From: Bacillus pseudomycoides
Lineage (GTDB): Bacteria > Bacillota > Bacilli > Bacillales > Bacillaceae_G
Length of the DNA: 63,563 nucleotides
Direction: 5' to 3'
NCBI RefSeq assembly: GCF_002582035.1
Contig: NZ_NUQE01000087.1
Span: 1-63,563 of the forward strand
Part shown: positions 18,227 to 27,424 of the stretch, in pieces
How positions within the stretch are numbered: position 1 is the first letter of the stretch
Layout of the letters: the number at the start of each line of letters is the position of its first letter
The notes under the pieces: generated by a model
Told to the model about the DNA's origin: nothing
The model's input: only the letters and a program-made list of their open reading frames with translations
The model's database searches: none
Made by a program: the position numbers and the translations under genes

Positions 18227-18518
18227 GCTATGCCTAACCGAAATTCATCCCCACCTTACCGCTGGGCTTTTGCCTGTCACGCGCTTGAAGATGGGGATTT
18301 CTTTCGGAAATATGTTAAATAATTGTGTTGATTATAGTGAAAAAACTTGGTATGGTTATACATTGTTATAGCTAATATGGGAAAAAGAAAAGGAAAGCGA
18401 AATCAAGATAACGATTGCTATTCTACTGTGAAGGATTTTAAAAGAACGCTGTTTTTGTATAAATAGAATATTAACTATAAATGAATATTTTCAATATAAG
18501 ATACAAGGAGATAATAAT

Positions 18519-19223
18519 ATGAAAGACAAACTAGGTACGATCCCCTCATTATCTTCAAACTCTGTTTATTTGGGTGTTTTGTTAGCTGTAGTTGGAGGTT
18601 TTTTAGATGCTTATACTTTCATCAGCAGAGACGGAGTGTTTGCCAATGCACAAACAGGAAATGTAGTACTACTCGCTGTAAGAGCAGCTAATGGGGAATG
18701 GAAAAGTGCTTTGCTTTATATCCCGCCTATTTTAGCTTTTATCTTAGGCGTTTTAATATCAGAAGTAGTAAAGATTCCTCATATAAGACAAGTATTGCAT
18801 AGTTATAGACGCTCTATTCTTATACTAGAATGTATTGTTTTAATCATTGTAGGCATCTTGCCAAAAAGTATACCTAACATAGTGGTAACAGTCTGTATTT
18901 CGTTTGTATCATCTTTACAAATCTCTACTTTTAATAAACTAGACAAGTGGGCTTACAATTCAACAATGACAACGGGGAATCTTCGAACTGCAACGCTGGC
19001 AGCATATTTAGCGTTCGTAGAGCATAATAAGGAAGAGAAAAAACGATTTACAGAATTTGTTGTTATTATTTTTTCTTTTATATTGGGTGCGTTGTTAGGA
19101 ACATTTTCCACCACTCACCTTGGGAACAAATCTATTTGGATTGCATCTGGAATTTTAGTGATTGCTCTTATTTTGTATCATAAAGATAGAGGTTATTGGA
19201 GAAAATCCTTAACGTCGAAATAA
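18519..19223 (+). CDS. YoaK-type membrane protein (DUF1275)
   Basis: A 234-residue integral membrane protein with about six hydrophobic segments. Conserved family stretches are GGFLDAYTFISRDGVFANAQTGN near residue 30 and NSTMTTGNLR near residue 147. Known as DUF1275 or YoaK; proposed to be a transporter, but no substrate is established. AAGGAGATA precedes the ATG. Nothing readable lies in the 200 bases between the ISC element and this gene. A strong terminator follows. Confidence 0.85.
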   Translation: MKDKLGTIPSLSSNSVYLGVLLAVVGGFLDAYTFISRDGVFANAQTGNVVLLAVRAANGEWKSALLYIPPILAFILGVLISEVVKIPHIRQVLHSYRRSILILECIVLIIVGILPKSIPNIVVTVCISFVSSLQISTFNKLDKWAYNSTMTTGNLRTATLAAYLAFVEHNKEEKKRFTEFVVIIFSFILGALLGTFSTTHLGNKSIWIASGILVIALILYHKDRGYWRKSLTSK

Positions 19224-19304
19224 AAAATTTTGAAAAATGCTGTTTTGATAATCCCTCATGTGGAGTGCAACGCGTCCGTAACATTGAAATCGTAAATCGG
19301 TAAA

Positions 19305-19340
19305 AAATCCTGAGAAATAATGCTTCTCAGGATTTTTTAA
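19305..19340 (+). terminator. Terminator after the YoaK-type gene
   Basis: AATCCTGAGAA and TTCTCAGGATT pair around a seven-base loop, followed by TTTT. Confidence 0.85.
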
Positions 19341-19484
19341 TTGAAATTAAGGTTAGTAACTACTGACGACTATAACTTATTGTAATCAAAAGAGATTACT
19401 TATTCGTTATTTCTGATGGAGTATGATTGTAATTAGCTGTGTGAAATTGTATGGAAGTAGAGAGCAAGATGCAAAGAGGGTGTA

Positions 19485-19937
19485 TCATTTCTGTTTTTTC
19501 GCATCTGTAACATTCTGTTCTTCAGCAAACTCTGTTCCATAAGCTAGCGATCGATGGAAATTAATATCGTTTCTTTTGCTTGTTTGCTGAGTAGAAATAC
19601 GACTGAGTAAATAACGATGAACAAAGACTTCTGCTACTGTAACTACAATTGCTGATAAAATACTTCCCCAAGCAATTTGCATATAATTATCTAAAAGTAC
19701 GCTGCCGAAAATCCATACGCTCATATAAGTGAAAAGAAAATCAACCATGATGGCAGCGGTATTTCCTGCCCGCGGTAAGACGATTAGATCTCCTAACATA
19801 TACGAGGCAATTGTTATAAATAGACTAAAGGAAAAGATGTCAACGATCGTTGCATTAAAGAAAAAATCCAAGCCAATTGCAAAAGCAATCATGCAGGATA
19901 CAAACTTTATAAGCAGAATAGTAATATGATTCATCAT
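19485..19937 (-). CDS. YndM-like membrane protein (DUF2512)
   Basis: A 150-residue protein with four hydrophobic segments in the first 115 residues and a polar cytoplasmic tail. The sequence LGDLIVLPRAGNTAAIMVDF is characteristic of the Bacillus DUF2512 group, which includes YndM. No function is established. The two adjacent ATG codons are both possible starts; GCGAGG lies just upstream. It is convergent with the YoaK-type gene. Confidence 0.8.
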   Translation of the reverse strand: MMNHITILLIKFVSCMIAFAIGLDFFFNATIVDIFSFSLFITIASYMLGDLIVLPRAGNTAAIMVDFLFTYMSVWIFGSVLLDNYMQIAWGSILSAIVVTVAEVFVHRYLLSRISTQQTSKRNDINFHRSLAYGTEFAEEQNVTDAKKQK

Positions 19938-20089
19938 TTAAACCTCGCTTTTTCTATTTAGTTTGGACGAAAAAAAGGAGTTTATGCATGGAAATTTAAA
20001 GTTCAAATTTTAAGGTGGAATTAAATTAAAAATGTATCATTGTTAAAAAGATAAATACCTAGTTCATATACCTAAATAGGAGTGAGATA

Positions 20090-20335
20090 ATGACTCAATT
20101 ATTAATCAATCCGCTGTTTTTAGTACTCATTTTGTTTCCGGTTATTACGATAATTTTAAGTGCTATCGCTTTTGTAAGGTTAAAAAATTTGTTTGTTATG
20201 CCTTTAATCATTTTTCTGCTTTCAATAGTCTTTATGATTATATATGCAAATGAAACATTTCTCTTTTGGGTAATTGCATATCCAGCTTTATCAATGTTAG
20301 TTGGGCTTTTATTTAAATATATTTTGTCTAAATGA
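20090..20335 (+). CDS. Small membrane protein, DUF2651-like
   Basis: An 81-residue protein with three hydrophobic segments. The pattern NPLFLVLILFPVITIILSAIAF and YANETFLFWVIAYPALSMLVGLLF matches a small Bacillus family I recall as DUF2651 (YbeF). Function unknown. AGGAGTGAG precedes the ATG. It lies 207 bases upstream of the SIR2 gene and is probably separate from it. Confidence 0.65.
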   Translation: MTQLLINPLFLVLILFPVITIILSAIAFVRLKNLFVMPLIIFLLSIVFMIIYANETFLFWVIAYPALSMLVGLLFKYILSK

Positions 20336-20486
20336 ATTTAGTGATTTGAACTGCTGTTTTACTTTAAGTTGAAGGATTTTTGAATGAACTGAAAGGAAAA
20401 TGAAATATTATTCTCAAAGATAGAACTGATTTTTAAAAGTAAAAATTTTTATCACTTTTAATTTGTCTGAATGTTAAAAAAACACA

Positions 20487-20523
20487 AAAAATGTTATATT
20501 AAAAAGAGAAAATTAACATTTTT
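20487..20523. promoter_or_regulatory. Inverted repeat in the leader of the SIR2 gene
   Basis: AAAAATGTTA at 20487-20496 and TAACATTTTT at 20514-20523 are exact complements with a 17-base spacer. The right arm ends a few bases before the AAGGGGAGA ribosome binding site of the gene at 20542. It may be an operator or an RNA stem. Confidence 0.4.
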
Positions 20524-20541
20524 AGGTAAGGGGAGATAGAG

Positions 20542-23500
20542 ATGTGGATTACTTCAGATGTAGAAATTCCAGATGAACTATTTGATAAACTCGAACAAGG
20601 GAAACTGGTAGTATTTGTTGGAGCTGGAGTATCTATGAAAGGCAATTCAAACTTACCGAATTTTGATGATTTAGTCGATTATATTGCGAACGCTCTATAT
20701 GTAGAAAAACGTGAGGAAAATGAACCGCACGATTATTATCTTGGGAAAATTGCGAAAACGAAAGATGTTCATCAGACTGCTAAGAATCTTGTTCATGTCG
20801 CGTATTCAAAGCCAAATCCATTGCATCAATCTATTTTGCAGTTATTTGCAGCTGATGATAATGTTCGTATTGTAACTACAAATTTTGATCAGCATTTTAC
20901 AACGGTACTTGAGGAATCTAGGCGTAAAGTCAATATATATTATGCTCCGGCACTTCCAACTGGAAGAGCTTTTAAAGGATTGGCATACATTCATGGTAAT
21001 GTGGAACAAGAAAAAGAAAATTTAATCTTGACAGATGGTGATTTTGGAAGGGCTTACTTAACAGAAGGATGGGCAAGGAGATTTTTAGTAGACCTATTTT
21101 CGAATTATACCGTTTTATTTATTGGTTATAGTCATAATGACCCTGTTATGAAGTATTTAGCGACTGGATTACCGCCTAGTACGAGACGGTATGCTTTTGT
21201 TGCTCAGGGAGAAAATACATATCACTGGGAGCATTTAGGGATTAAGCCGATTGTATACCCAAATAAGATGCAAAATCATCAGTCGTTAGCAAAAGCAGTA
21301 CAGCGATGGGCAGAGCTAATGGGGGATAATTATATTACAAAAAGAACGCGAATTCGTGATATCGTAACGGTTCCCCCATCTTTAGAGCAGGAGCAGCTGT
21401 CATATATTAAACAATCTGTAAAAAAGATTGAAACACTTCGATATTTTGTAGAGTTTGCAAGAGACTACGAATGGGTGGAATGGCTAGAAAAAGAGGGGCA
21501 GTTACGGAATTTATTTTCAGAAGAAGCTGATACTTCTGAGAAAGATCAGTTGCTTGCACAGTGGATTGTTGATCATTTTTTATTAAGTCATCAAAATGAA
21601 TTATTTCAGTTAATGTATAAAAATAATACGAAGATATCGGCCATGTTATGGAATACGATATGCACGTTTTTAGTAGATATGGAACAACCGATACATACGA
21701 TTTCCTTTGCAAAATGGCTTTTATTATTGTTAGAAAAGGCGAAAACAAAAGAATTTTTTATTGGCAATTTGCCTTCTTTACTTCATAAATGTACGTACCC
21801 GGAGCATAAAGAAATTATGGTTCTTTTACTAACTTGTATATTAGATGGAAAACTGAAATTGAAGCGACTTCGGCAATGGGAACAAGAGACGCAAGATGTT
21901 GTAGAGTTAGCGGAAACAAATCACCTGTCAGCTGCAACTTTTTCAAAAATGCAGCACATATGGGAATTGAAAATAAAGCCGCATCTTTCTTATTTTGCTA
22001 TACCAATTTTGCAGATTGGATTAGAAAAATTACAGAGATTAGCTCTAAAACAAAAATCTCTTCAAATTCATGATACAATCAGTGAATCACGAAATGCAAT
22101 CGAACCGCATGAACAAGATACCCAGCCGCGAGACTTTTCTTTTTTAATTAATATTGTTAGAGATTGTATGGCTTATATTTGTGCACATGATGAAGACAAA
22201 GCAAACTTTTATATTGCTTATATGCTTGAATTTGGAAACACCCTGCAAAAGAGAATTGCGGTGCATAGTATGAACCATACTGTTTTTCGAACGCAAAATG
22301 AAAAAATTGAATGGTTAATACAACATAAATTGCTTATTGAAGACTCTTGCAAGCATGAGGTGTTTCAACTGTTAAAGAATCATTATGAACATATATCTGA
22401 ATCTTCAAAACAAAAAGTGCTAAGCAACGTAGTGAAACACCTTGAAGGAAAAACTTGTTACGTGGCTTGTAATTTAATAGATTGGCTTTATATGTGCGCT
22501 CCAGATAACGAATCTACGAAACAAACATATGAATTTATGAAACAGAAATTCCCTCATTTTTTATCGAGAAAGTATCCGGATTTACAAGAAGAGCGGACGT
22601 TACAGCCGATTACATGCAATTTAACAGCAGATGGTTTATTGCATATGAGAGAGGAAGAAATGGTAAAACAAGTTCTTCAATATTCACATGAAGGATTGTT
22701 TGAGAAACATCATTTCTTAGAAATGCTTTCCAAGGCTTGTAAATCAAATATACAATGGAGTATTTCTCTTGCGTATCAATTAGTTAGATATAAAGATGTG
22801 AGTAAAGAAGTGTGGTTTGTCTTAATGAGGGAGTGGCGCAATAATCGACAATTAACAAATGAACAAATACAAGAGATTTTACCGTTGTTACATCAGTTTG
22901 TACGACATGCTACTTATCATTGGCTCATTAGTAATTTTTTGTATGAAAAGAGCAATCGGCTAGAGGAATTTCAAGAAGATACAATTCGAGCTGTAAAACA
23001 GCTTGCTTTTTCGCTGTTTCCTCATGTCATGAAAGGTGAGCAAGGAGGAAGAAAAGAGCAAACGGATTACTATAATGAGGCTGTTCAGCATCCGGTAGGA
23101 AAAATAACGGCAGTTTTATTAAAACTTCTTGCATATGAACATTTATATGATCGAAATATACATGCTTATTTGTATGTGTTTGAAGAGCAGATGCGAAAAA
23201 AATCATATTACGTAAATGTTATGATTGCTAGGCTAACAGCTGATTTAACATTTCTCTATCATATCGAGAAGCAATGGTGTAGAAAGCATATGATTCCTTA
23301 TTTAAACTTGCAGCAAAGTGAAGAGGAAACAAAGTATGCGTGGGCTGGGTTTGTAAATACTCAAATTAATTTGCCTTTATTCATACAAACAAAGAAATAT
23401 ATTGCTTTTGCTGTTCGCCATTTACATTTGTTGAATGAACAAACACAAGAAGTATTTATGAAATGGCTGAGTCTAGTCTTTCTAAAGTGTATTTTATATT

Positions 23501-24057
23501 GGGATGAAGAAATAGATTGGTTATACACCCTTTTTATACAGGGAGAAGAGATAGAAAAAGTAAAGTTTGTTGGAAATGTATCTTATTATGTAAAAACATT
23601 GAGTATAAAAGAACAACAAAAGTTTTGGCAGGATTGGCTTGCAGATTTTTTAATAGAACGTCCCAAAATGAGTATAATATCAGGGAAAGAATATATTATC
23701 TTTTTGCAGTTTGTTTTATATATGGAAGCCATTGCTGAAAAAGGGATTGAAGCTGTTTTATCGTATTTTGCTATATCTTCACTGCAAAAAGAGAAACAAG
23801 AAGTGAAATATTTGTTTAAACAGATACTGGAAAAAAGCGAGCTAATTCATCAAAATCCTAAAGTATATGCAAATTTATTTTTCGTTTTATTAACAAAGAT
23901 AAATGATGCAGAGTGTATTGAAAATGAAATCATTGAGCTTCAGAAAATATTTGATGAAACAAAGCTTGAACATACACTATTTGAGTGTATTCAAAATGAG
24001 ATGATGCGTATTGGAATGATCAATCGAAATGCAGACGATTCACATTTGTTATTATGA
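20542..24057 (+). CDS. SIR2-domain protein, DSR1-like putative anti-phage NADase (SIR2 plus DUF4020-like C-terminus)
   Basis: A 1171-residue protein. Residues 20-260 form a SIR2 domain: VFVGAGVS (residues 24-31) and TTNFD (112-116) bind NAD, His151 in YIHGNV is the catalytic His, and IGYSHNDP (194-201) completes the fold. The remaining 900 residues are helical, repeat-like and without known motifs; I recall this arrangement as SIR2 plus DUF4020. Defence-associated sirtuins of this size (DSR1, DSR2) deplete NAD+ on phage infection and kill the cell. A role here is inferred from architecture. It is a single gene with no partner nearby, and it ends 50 bases before the aromatic operon promoter. 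Confidence 0.8.
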   Translation: MWITSDVEIPDELFDKLEQGKLVVFVGAGVSMKGNSNLPNFDDLVDYIANALYVEKREENEPHDYYLGKIAKTKDVHQTAKNLVHVAYSKPNPLHQSILQLFAADDNVRIVTTNFDQHFTTVLEESRRKVNIYYAPALPTGRAFKGLAYIHGNVEQEKENLILTDGDFGRAYLTEGWARRFLVDLFSNYTVLFIGYSHNDPVMKYLATGLPPSTRRYAFVAQGENTYHWEHLGIKPIVYPNKMQNHQSLAKAVQRWAELMGDNYITKRTRIRDIVTVPPSLEQEQLSYIKQSVKKIETLRYFVEFARDYEWVEWLEKEGQLRNLFSEEADTSEKDQLLAQWIVDHFLLSHQNELFQLMYKNNTKISAMLWNTICTFLVDMEQPIHTISFAKWLLLLLEKAKTKEFFIGNLPSLLHKCTYPEHKEIMVLLLTCILDGKLKLKRLRQWEQETQDVVELAETNHLSAATFSKMQHIWELKIKPHLSYFAIPILQIGLEKLQRLALKQKSLQIHDTISESRNAIEPHEQDTQPRDFSFLINIVRDCMAYICAHDEDKANFYIAYMLEFGNTLQKRIAVHSMNHTVFRTQNEKIEWLIQHKLLIEDSCKHEVFQLLKNHYEHISESSKQKVLSNVVKHLEGKTCYVACNLIDWLYMCAPDNESTKQTYEFMKQKFPHFLSRKYPDLQEERTLQPITCNLTADGLLHMREEEMVKQVLQYSHEGLFEKHHFLEMLSKACKSNIQWSISLAYQLVRYKDVSKEVWFVLMREWRNNRQLTNEQIQEILPLLHQFVRHATYHWLISNFLYEKSNRLEEFQEDTIRAVKQLAFSLFPHVMKGEQGGRKEQTDYYNEAVQHPVGKITAVLLKLLAYEHLYDRNIHAYLYVFEEQMRKKSYYVNVMIARLTADLTFLYHIEKQWCRKHMIPYLNLQQSEEETKYAWAGFVNTQINLPLFIQTKKYIAFAVRHLHLLNEQTQEVFMKWLSLVFLKCILYWDEEIDWLYTLFIQGEEIEKVKFVGNVSYYVKTLSIKEQQKFWQDWLADFLIERPKMSIISGKEYIIFLQFVLYMEAIAEKGIEAVLSYFAISSLQKEKQEVKYLFKQILEKSELIHQNPKVYANLFFVLLTKINDAECIENEIIELQKIFDETKLEHTLFECIQNEMMRIGMINRNADDSHLLL

Positions 24058-24106
24058 AACATACAATGCAGTACAAGTAGAAAATTTAAAAAATAATGAA
24101 AAAGTG

Positions 24107-24136
24107 TTGACATGATTTGGAATGACATTTTATAAT
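24107..24136 (+). promoter_or_regulatory. Sigma-A promoter of the aromatic operon
   Basis: TTGACA at 24107-24112 and TATAAT at 24131-24136 are both perfect consensus boxes, 18 bases apart. The transcript would start near 24143 and enter the first T-box leader. Confidence 0.85.
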
Positions 24137-24163
24137 ACAAATCATACTTAATAAAAATACAGC

Positions 24164-24416
24164 ATTGAAGGGAACAAAGTAGTGTTTATCTCCCTGTTAT
24201 AGAGAGCTGATGGTTGGTGGAAATCAGTACAAAGGTAAACGTGAATTACAGTCCTGGAGCATCTTTTTCGTAGTAAAGACAGATGTGTCTTTATGAAGGG
24301 AAAGACGGTCAATATGATCGTTAACAAAGAAGAGAGGTAGACAAATTTGTCTACAACTAGGGTGGTACCGCGATAATAATCGTCCCTACTGATTGGATCA
24401 GTAGGGACTTTTTGCA
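24164..24416 (+). ncRNA. T-box riboswitch 1, tyrosine specifier
   Basis: A T-box leader. Stem I contains the AGAGAGCTGATGG region and ends with GTGAATTAC; the UAC at 24247-24249 is the expected specifier codon, which pairs with tRNA-Tyr. The conserved T-box AGGGTGGTACCGCG is at 24359-24373, followed by a terminator stem (GTCCCTACTGA, TCAGTAGGGAC) and a T-run. Uncharged tRNA-Tyr stabilises the antiterminator and allows transcription. Confidence 0.92.
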
Positions 24417-24451
24417 TATATGCGGACCTATATGACAATAAAATAATAAGC

Positions 24452-24704
24452 GCGATGATAGGAACAGAGTAGTGGTTGTTTCCCTGTAGCAGAGAGCTGG
24501 TGGTTGGTGTGAACCAGTACATAAACAAGCATGAATTACAATCCTGGAGCATCTTTTTCGTAGTAAAGGCTAGATGCCTTTATGAAGGGAAAGACGGTCA
24601 ATACGATCGTTAACAAAAATGAGAGGTAGACAAATTTGTCTGCAACTAGGGTGGTACCGCGATAATCATCGTCCCTACTGATTGGATCAGTAGGGATTTT
24701 TTGC
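24452..24704 (+). ncRNA. T-box riboswitch 2, tyrosine specifier
   Basis: A second complete T-box leader in tandem with the first and highly similar to it, probably by duplication. The specifier UAC is at 24537-24539, the T-box motif at 24648-24661 and the terminator with GTCCCTACTGA repeats before 24704. RNA polymerase must pass both elements to reach the DAHP synthase gene, which should steepen the response and lower leakage. Confidence 0.92.
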
Positions 24705-24821
24705 ATATTTCATATGAGAAATCGTTACCAAGCTGGTTTTGTTACAAATATTAGGTTCAGAAAATAGGGAATTTTCAATCCCTTATTATATATTCTCAAA
24801 AGATAAAAGGAGGAATTTTCA

Positions 24822-25898
24822 ATGGGAAATCATGAATTAGAACAATTACGTAAACAGGTGGATGAGATTAATTTACAACTTCTGCACTTATTAAATGATC
24901 GTGCAAAGATTGTTCAAGAAATCGGACAACAAAAGAAATTACAAGGTACAAAACGCTTCGATCCTGTTCGCGAGCGTGAAGTGCTTGATATGATTGCAGA
25001 ACACAATGAAGGGCCATTTGAAACATCTACAATGCAACATATTTTCAAAACAATTTTTAAAGCAAGCTTAGAATTACAAGAAGATGATAATCGTAAAGCG
25101 TTATTAGTTTCACGTAAAAAGAAACAAGAAAATACGATTGTTGATGTAAAAGGTGAATTGTTAGGCAGCGGCGTACAAACATTCATTATGGGGCCTTGCG
25201 CAGTTGAAAGTTTAGACCAAGTTCGCCAAGTTGCTCAGGCGATGAAAGAACAAGGCATAAAATTAATGCGCGGCGGTGCGTTCAAACCGAGAACATCTCC
25301 TTACGATTTCCAAGGGTTGGGAGTAGAGGGTTTGCAAATTTTACGTCAAGTAGCAGACGAGTTTGATTTAGCAATCATTAGTGAAATCTTAAATCCAAAT
25401 GATGTAGAAATGGCGCTTGATTATGTTGATGTGATTCAAGTGGGCGCTCGTAATATGCAAAACTTTGATTTATTAAGAGCCGTTGGAAAAGTAAATAAAC
25501 CAGTATTATTAAAACGTGGTTTAGCAGCGACAATTGATGAGTTCGTCCATGCAGCAGAATACATTATTGCACAAGGAAACGATCAAATTATTTTATGTGA
25601 GCGCGGCATTCGCACATACGAAAAAGCAACGCGTAATACACTTGATATTTCAGCTGTACCAATTTTAAAGAAAGAAACACATTTACCGGTTGTTGTGGAT
25701 GTAACACATTCAACAGGACGAAAAGATTTACTTCTTCCAACTGCGAAAGCAGCACTAGCAATCGGTGCAGATGCAGTTATGGCGGAAGTACATCCAGACC
25801 CAGCGGTTGCATTATCAGATTCCGCACAGCAAATGGATATTCCACAGTTCCATGCATTTATGGAAGAGTTAAAAGGATTTAAAAATAAGTTATCGTAA
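24822..25898 (+). CDS. aroA: Bifunctional chorismate mutase / DAHP synthase (B. subtilis AroA type)
   Basis: A 358-residue fused enzyme for the first step of the shikimate pathway. Residues 1-90 are an AroQ-type chorismate mutase domain ([27 protein letters not shown]). Residues 115-358 are DAHP synthase of the AroG-beta type, with [39 protein letters not shown] and [11 protein letters not shown] for metal and substrate binding. The mutase domain lets chorismate or prephenate inhibit the enzyme. Identical length to the B. subtilis enzyme. AAAGGAGGAAT precedes the ATG. Controlled by two tyrosine T-boxes. Confidence 0.95.
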   Translation: MGNHELEQLRKQVDEINLQLLHLLNDRAKIVQEIGQQKKLQGTKRFDPVREREVLDMIAEHNEGPFETSTMQHIFKTIFKASLELQEDDNRKALLVSRKKKQENTIVDVKGELLGSGVQTFIMGPCAVESLDQVRQVAQAMKEQGIKLMRGGAFKPRTSPYDFQGLGVEGLQILRQVADEFDLAIISEILNPNDVEMALDYVDVIQVGARNMQNFDLLRAVGKVNKPVLLKRGLAATIDEFVHAAEYIIAQGNDQIILCERGIRTYEKATRNTLDISAVPILKKETHLPVVVDVTHSTGRKDLLLPTAKAALAIGADAVMAEVHPDPAVALSDSAQQMDIPQFHAFMEELKGFKNKLS

Positions 25899-25915
25899 TT
25901 AAATAGAAATTGCGT

Positions 25916-26162
25916 TGAAAGGAAAACAGTAGCATTTACCTCCTTGTTACAGAGAGCTGATGGTTGGTGGGAATCAGTACAAAGATAAATGTGAATTACA
26001 ACCCTGGAGCATCTTTTTCGTAGTAAAGATAGAAATCTTTATGAAGGGAAAGACGGTCAATATGATCGTTAACAATGAAGAGAAATAGACATACTTGTCT
26101 ATAATTAGGGTGGTACCGCGATATCATCGCCCCTACTGAATGAAATCAGTAGGGGCTTTTTT
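25916..26162 (+). ncRNA. T-box riboswitch 3, tyrosine specifier, inside the operon
   Basis: A third T-box between the DAHP synthase and chorismate synthase genes. It shares the stem I layout, with the specifier UAC at 25997-25999, the T-box AGGGTGGTACCGCG at 26107-26120 and a terminator with CCCCTACTGA and TCAGTAGGGG. It gives the later genes a further tyrosine-dependent checkpoint independent of the first two. Confidence 0.92.
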
Positions 26163-26236
26163 ATAAGGCGAAACTTACACTAGTGTGAGTCTTACTATTC
26201 GTTAATACAAGATGAAAACGTAAAGGGGAAATAAAA

Positions 26237-27409
26237 ATGAGATATATAACAGCTGGAGAATCACATGGTCCGCAGTTGACAGTAATTTTGGAGGGGGTTC
26301 CTTCGGGTCTTTCTTTAACTGCAGAAGATATAAATATAGAGTTATTAAGAAGACAAAAAGGTTACGGCCGCGGAAGACGTATGCAAATTGAAACAGATAC
26401 TGTTGAAATTGTAAGCGGCGTGCGTCATGGTTATACACTTGGATCACCAATTACATTGGTTGTAAAAAATGATGATTTCAAGCATTGGACAAAAGTGATG
26501 GGTGCGGAAGCGATTTCTGAACAAGAAAGTAAAGAAATGAAACGAACGATTACAAAACCACGTCCAGGACATGCTGATTTAAATGGGGCAATTAAGTATG
26601 GTCACCGTGATATACGTAATGTATTAGAGCGTTCTTCTGCTAGAGAGACAACTGTTAGAGTAGCGGCAGGAGCTATTGCGAAAAAAATTTTAACAGAATT
26701 AGGGGTAACTATCGCAGGGCATGTGCTTGAAATTGGTGGTGTGAAGGCCAAGCAAGTTCCATATGTATCATTAGCAGAGCTACTGGTTATTTCAGAAAAT
26801 TCACCAGTTCGCTGCTTAGATCAAGAAGCAGCGCAAGCGATGATGGAAGCAATTGATGCAGCGAAAAGTAATGGAGATTCCATTGGTGGAATCGTTGAGG
26901 TAATTGCTGAAGGAATGCCGGTTGGTGTTGGTAGTTACGTTCATTATGATCGCAAATTAGATGCAAAATTAGCTGCAGCCATCATGAGTATTAATGCATT
27001 TAAGGGAGCTGAAATTGGCATTGGTTTTGATGCAGCCGTGCAACCAGGAAGTACTGTACATGATGAAATCGTATGGGATAAAGAAACGGGTTACACAAGA
27101 AAAACGAATAACGCTGGTGGATTAGAAGGCGGAATGACAACGGGCATGCCAATTATTGTGAGAGGTGTAATGAAACCAATTCCTACATTATATAAACCAC
27201 TTGCAAGTGTAGATATTGATACGAAGGAAGCATTTCAAGCAAGTATTGAACGTTCAGATAGCTGTGCAGTACCAGCAGCAAGTGTCGTGGCAGAAGCAGT
27301 TGTTGCTTGGGAACTAGCAACTGCATTAGTAGAACAGTTTGGACAAGATCGTATGGATCTTATTAAACAAAATATTGATCAGCATAAAAAGTACGCAAAA
27401 GAATTTTAA
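26237..27409 (+). CDS. aroC: Chorismate synthase
   Basis: A 390-residue FMN-dependent enzyme that converts 5-enolpyruvylshikimate-3-phosphate to chorismate. The start [13 protein letters not shown] is the first signature. [28 protein letters not shown] is the second, and [16 protein letters not shown] is the C-terminal signature. It is called aroF in B. subtilis. Placement after the third T-box puts it under tyrosine control. B. cereus-group genomes usually hold another copy in the main aro locus, so this one is likely dedicated to tyrosine supply. Twelve bases separate it from the ribosome binding site region of hisC. Confidence 0.95.
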   Translation: MRYITAGESHGPQLTVILEGVPSGLSLTAEDINIELLRRQKGYGRGRRMQIETDTVEIVSGVRHGYTLGSPITLVVKNDDFKHWTKVMGAEAISEQESKEMKRTITKPRPGHADLNGAIKYGHRDIRNVLERSSARETTVRVAAGAIAKKILTELGVTIAGHVLEIGGVKAKQVPYVSLAELLVISENSPVRCLDQEAAQAMMEAIDAAKSNGDSIGGIVEVIAEGMPVGVGSYVHYDRKLDAKLAAAIMSINAFKGAEIGIGFDAAVQPGSTVHDEIVWDKETGYTRKTNNAGGLEGGMTTGMPIIVRGVMKPIPTLYKPLASVDIDTKEAFQASIERSDSCAVPAASVVAEAVVAWELATALVEQFGQDRMDLIKQNIDQHKKYAKEF

Positions 27410-27424
27410 AAAGGAGGGATTTTG

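Larger units (their letters stand above)
16721..18310 (+). mobile_element. ISC element (IS200/IS605-like, IscB only) with omega-RNA and iscB
   Basis: The left end starts near TCAACTACCC at 16721 and folds into the omega-RNA scaffold. The single gene is iscB. After its stop codon come a short hairpin (GTTAGGC, GCCTAAC) and a terminal hairpin in which CATCCCCA at 18246 pairs with TGGGGAT at 18292, the usual subterminal structure of an IS200/IS605-type right end. No TnpA (Y1 transposase) gene is present, so movement would need one supplied in trans. Exact ends cannot be fixed by eye; they are uncertain by about ten bases on the right. Confidence 0.8.

Noticed and set aside
24148-24552. A 134-codon minus-strand frame
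   Set aside because: It lies wholly within the two tandem T-box leaders, and its internal repetition is due to their duplication.
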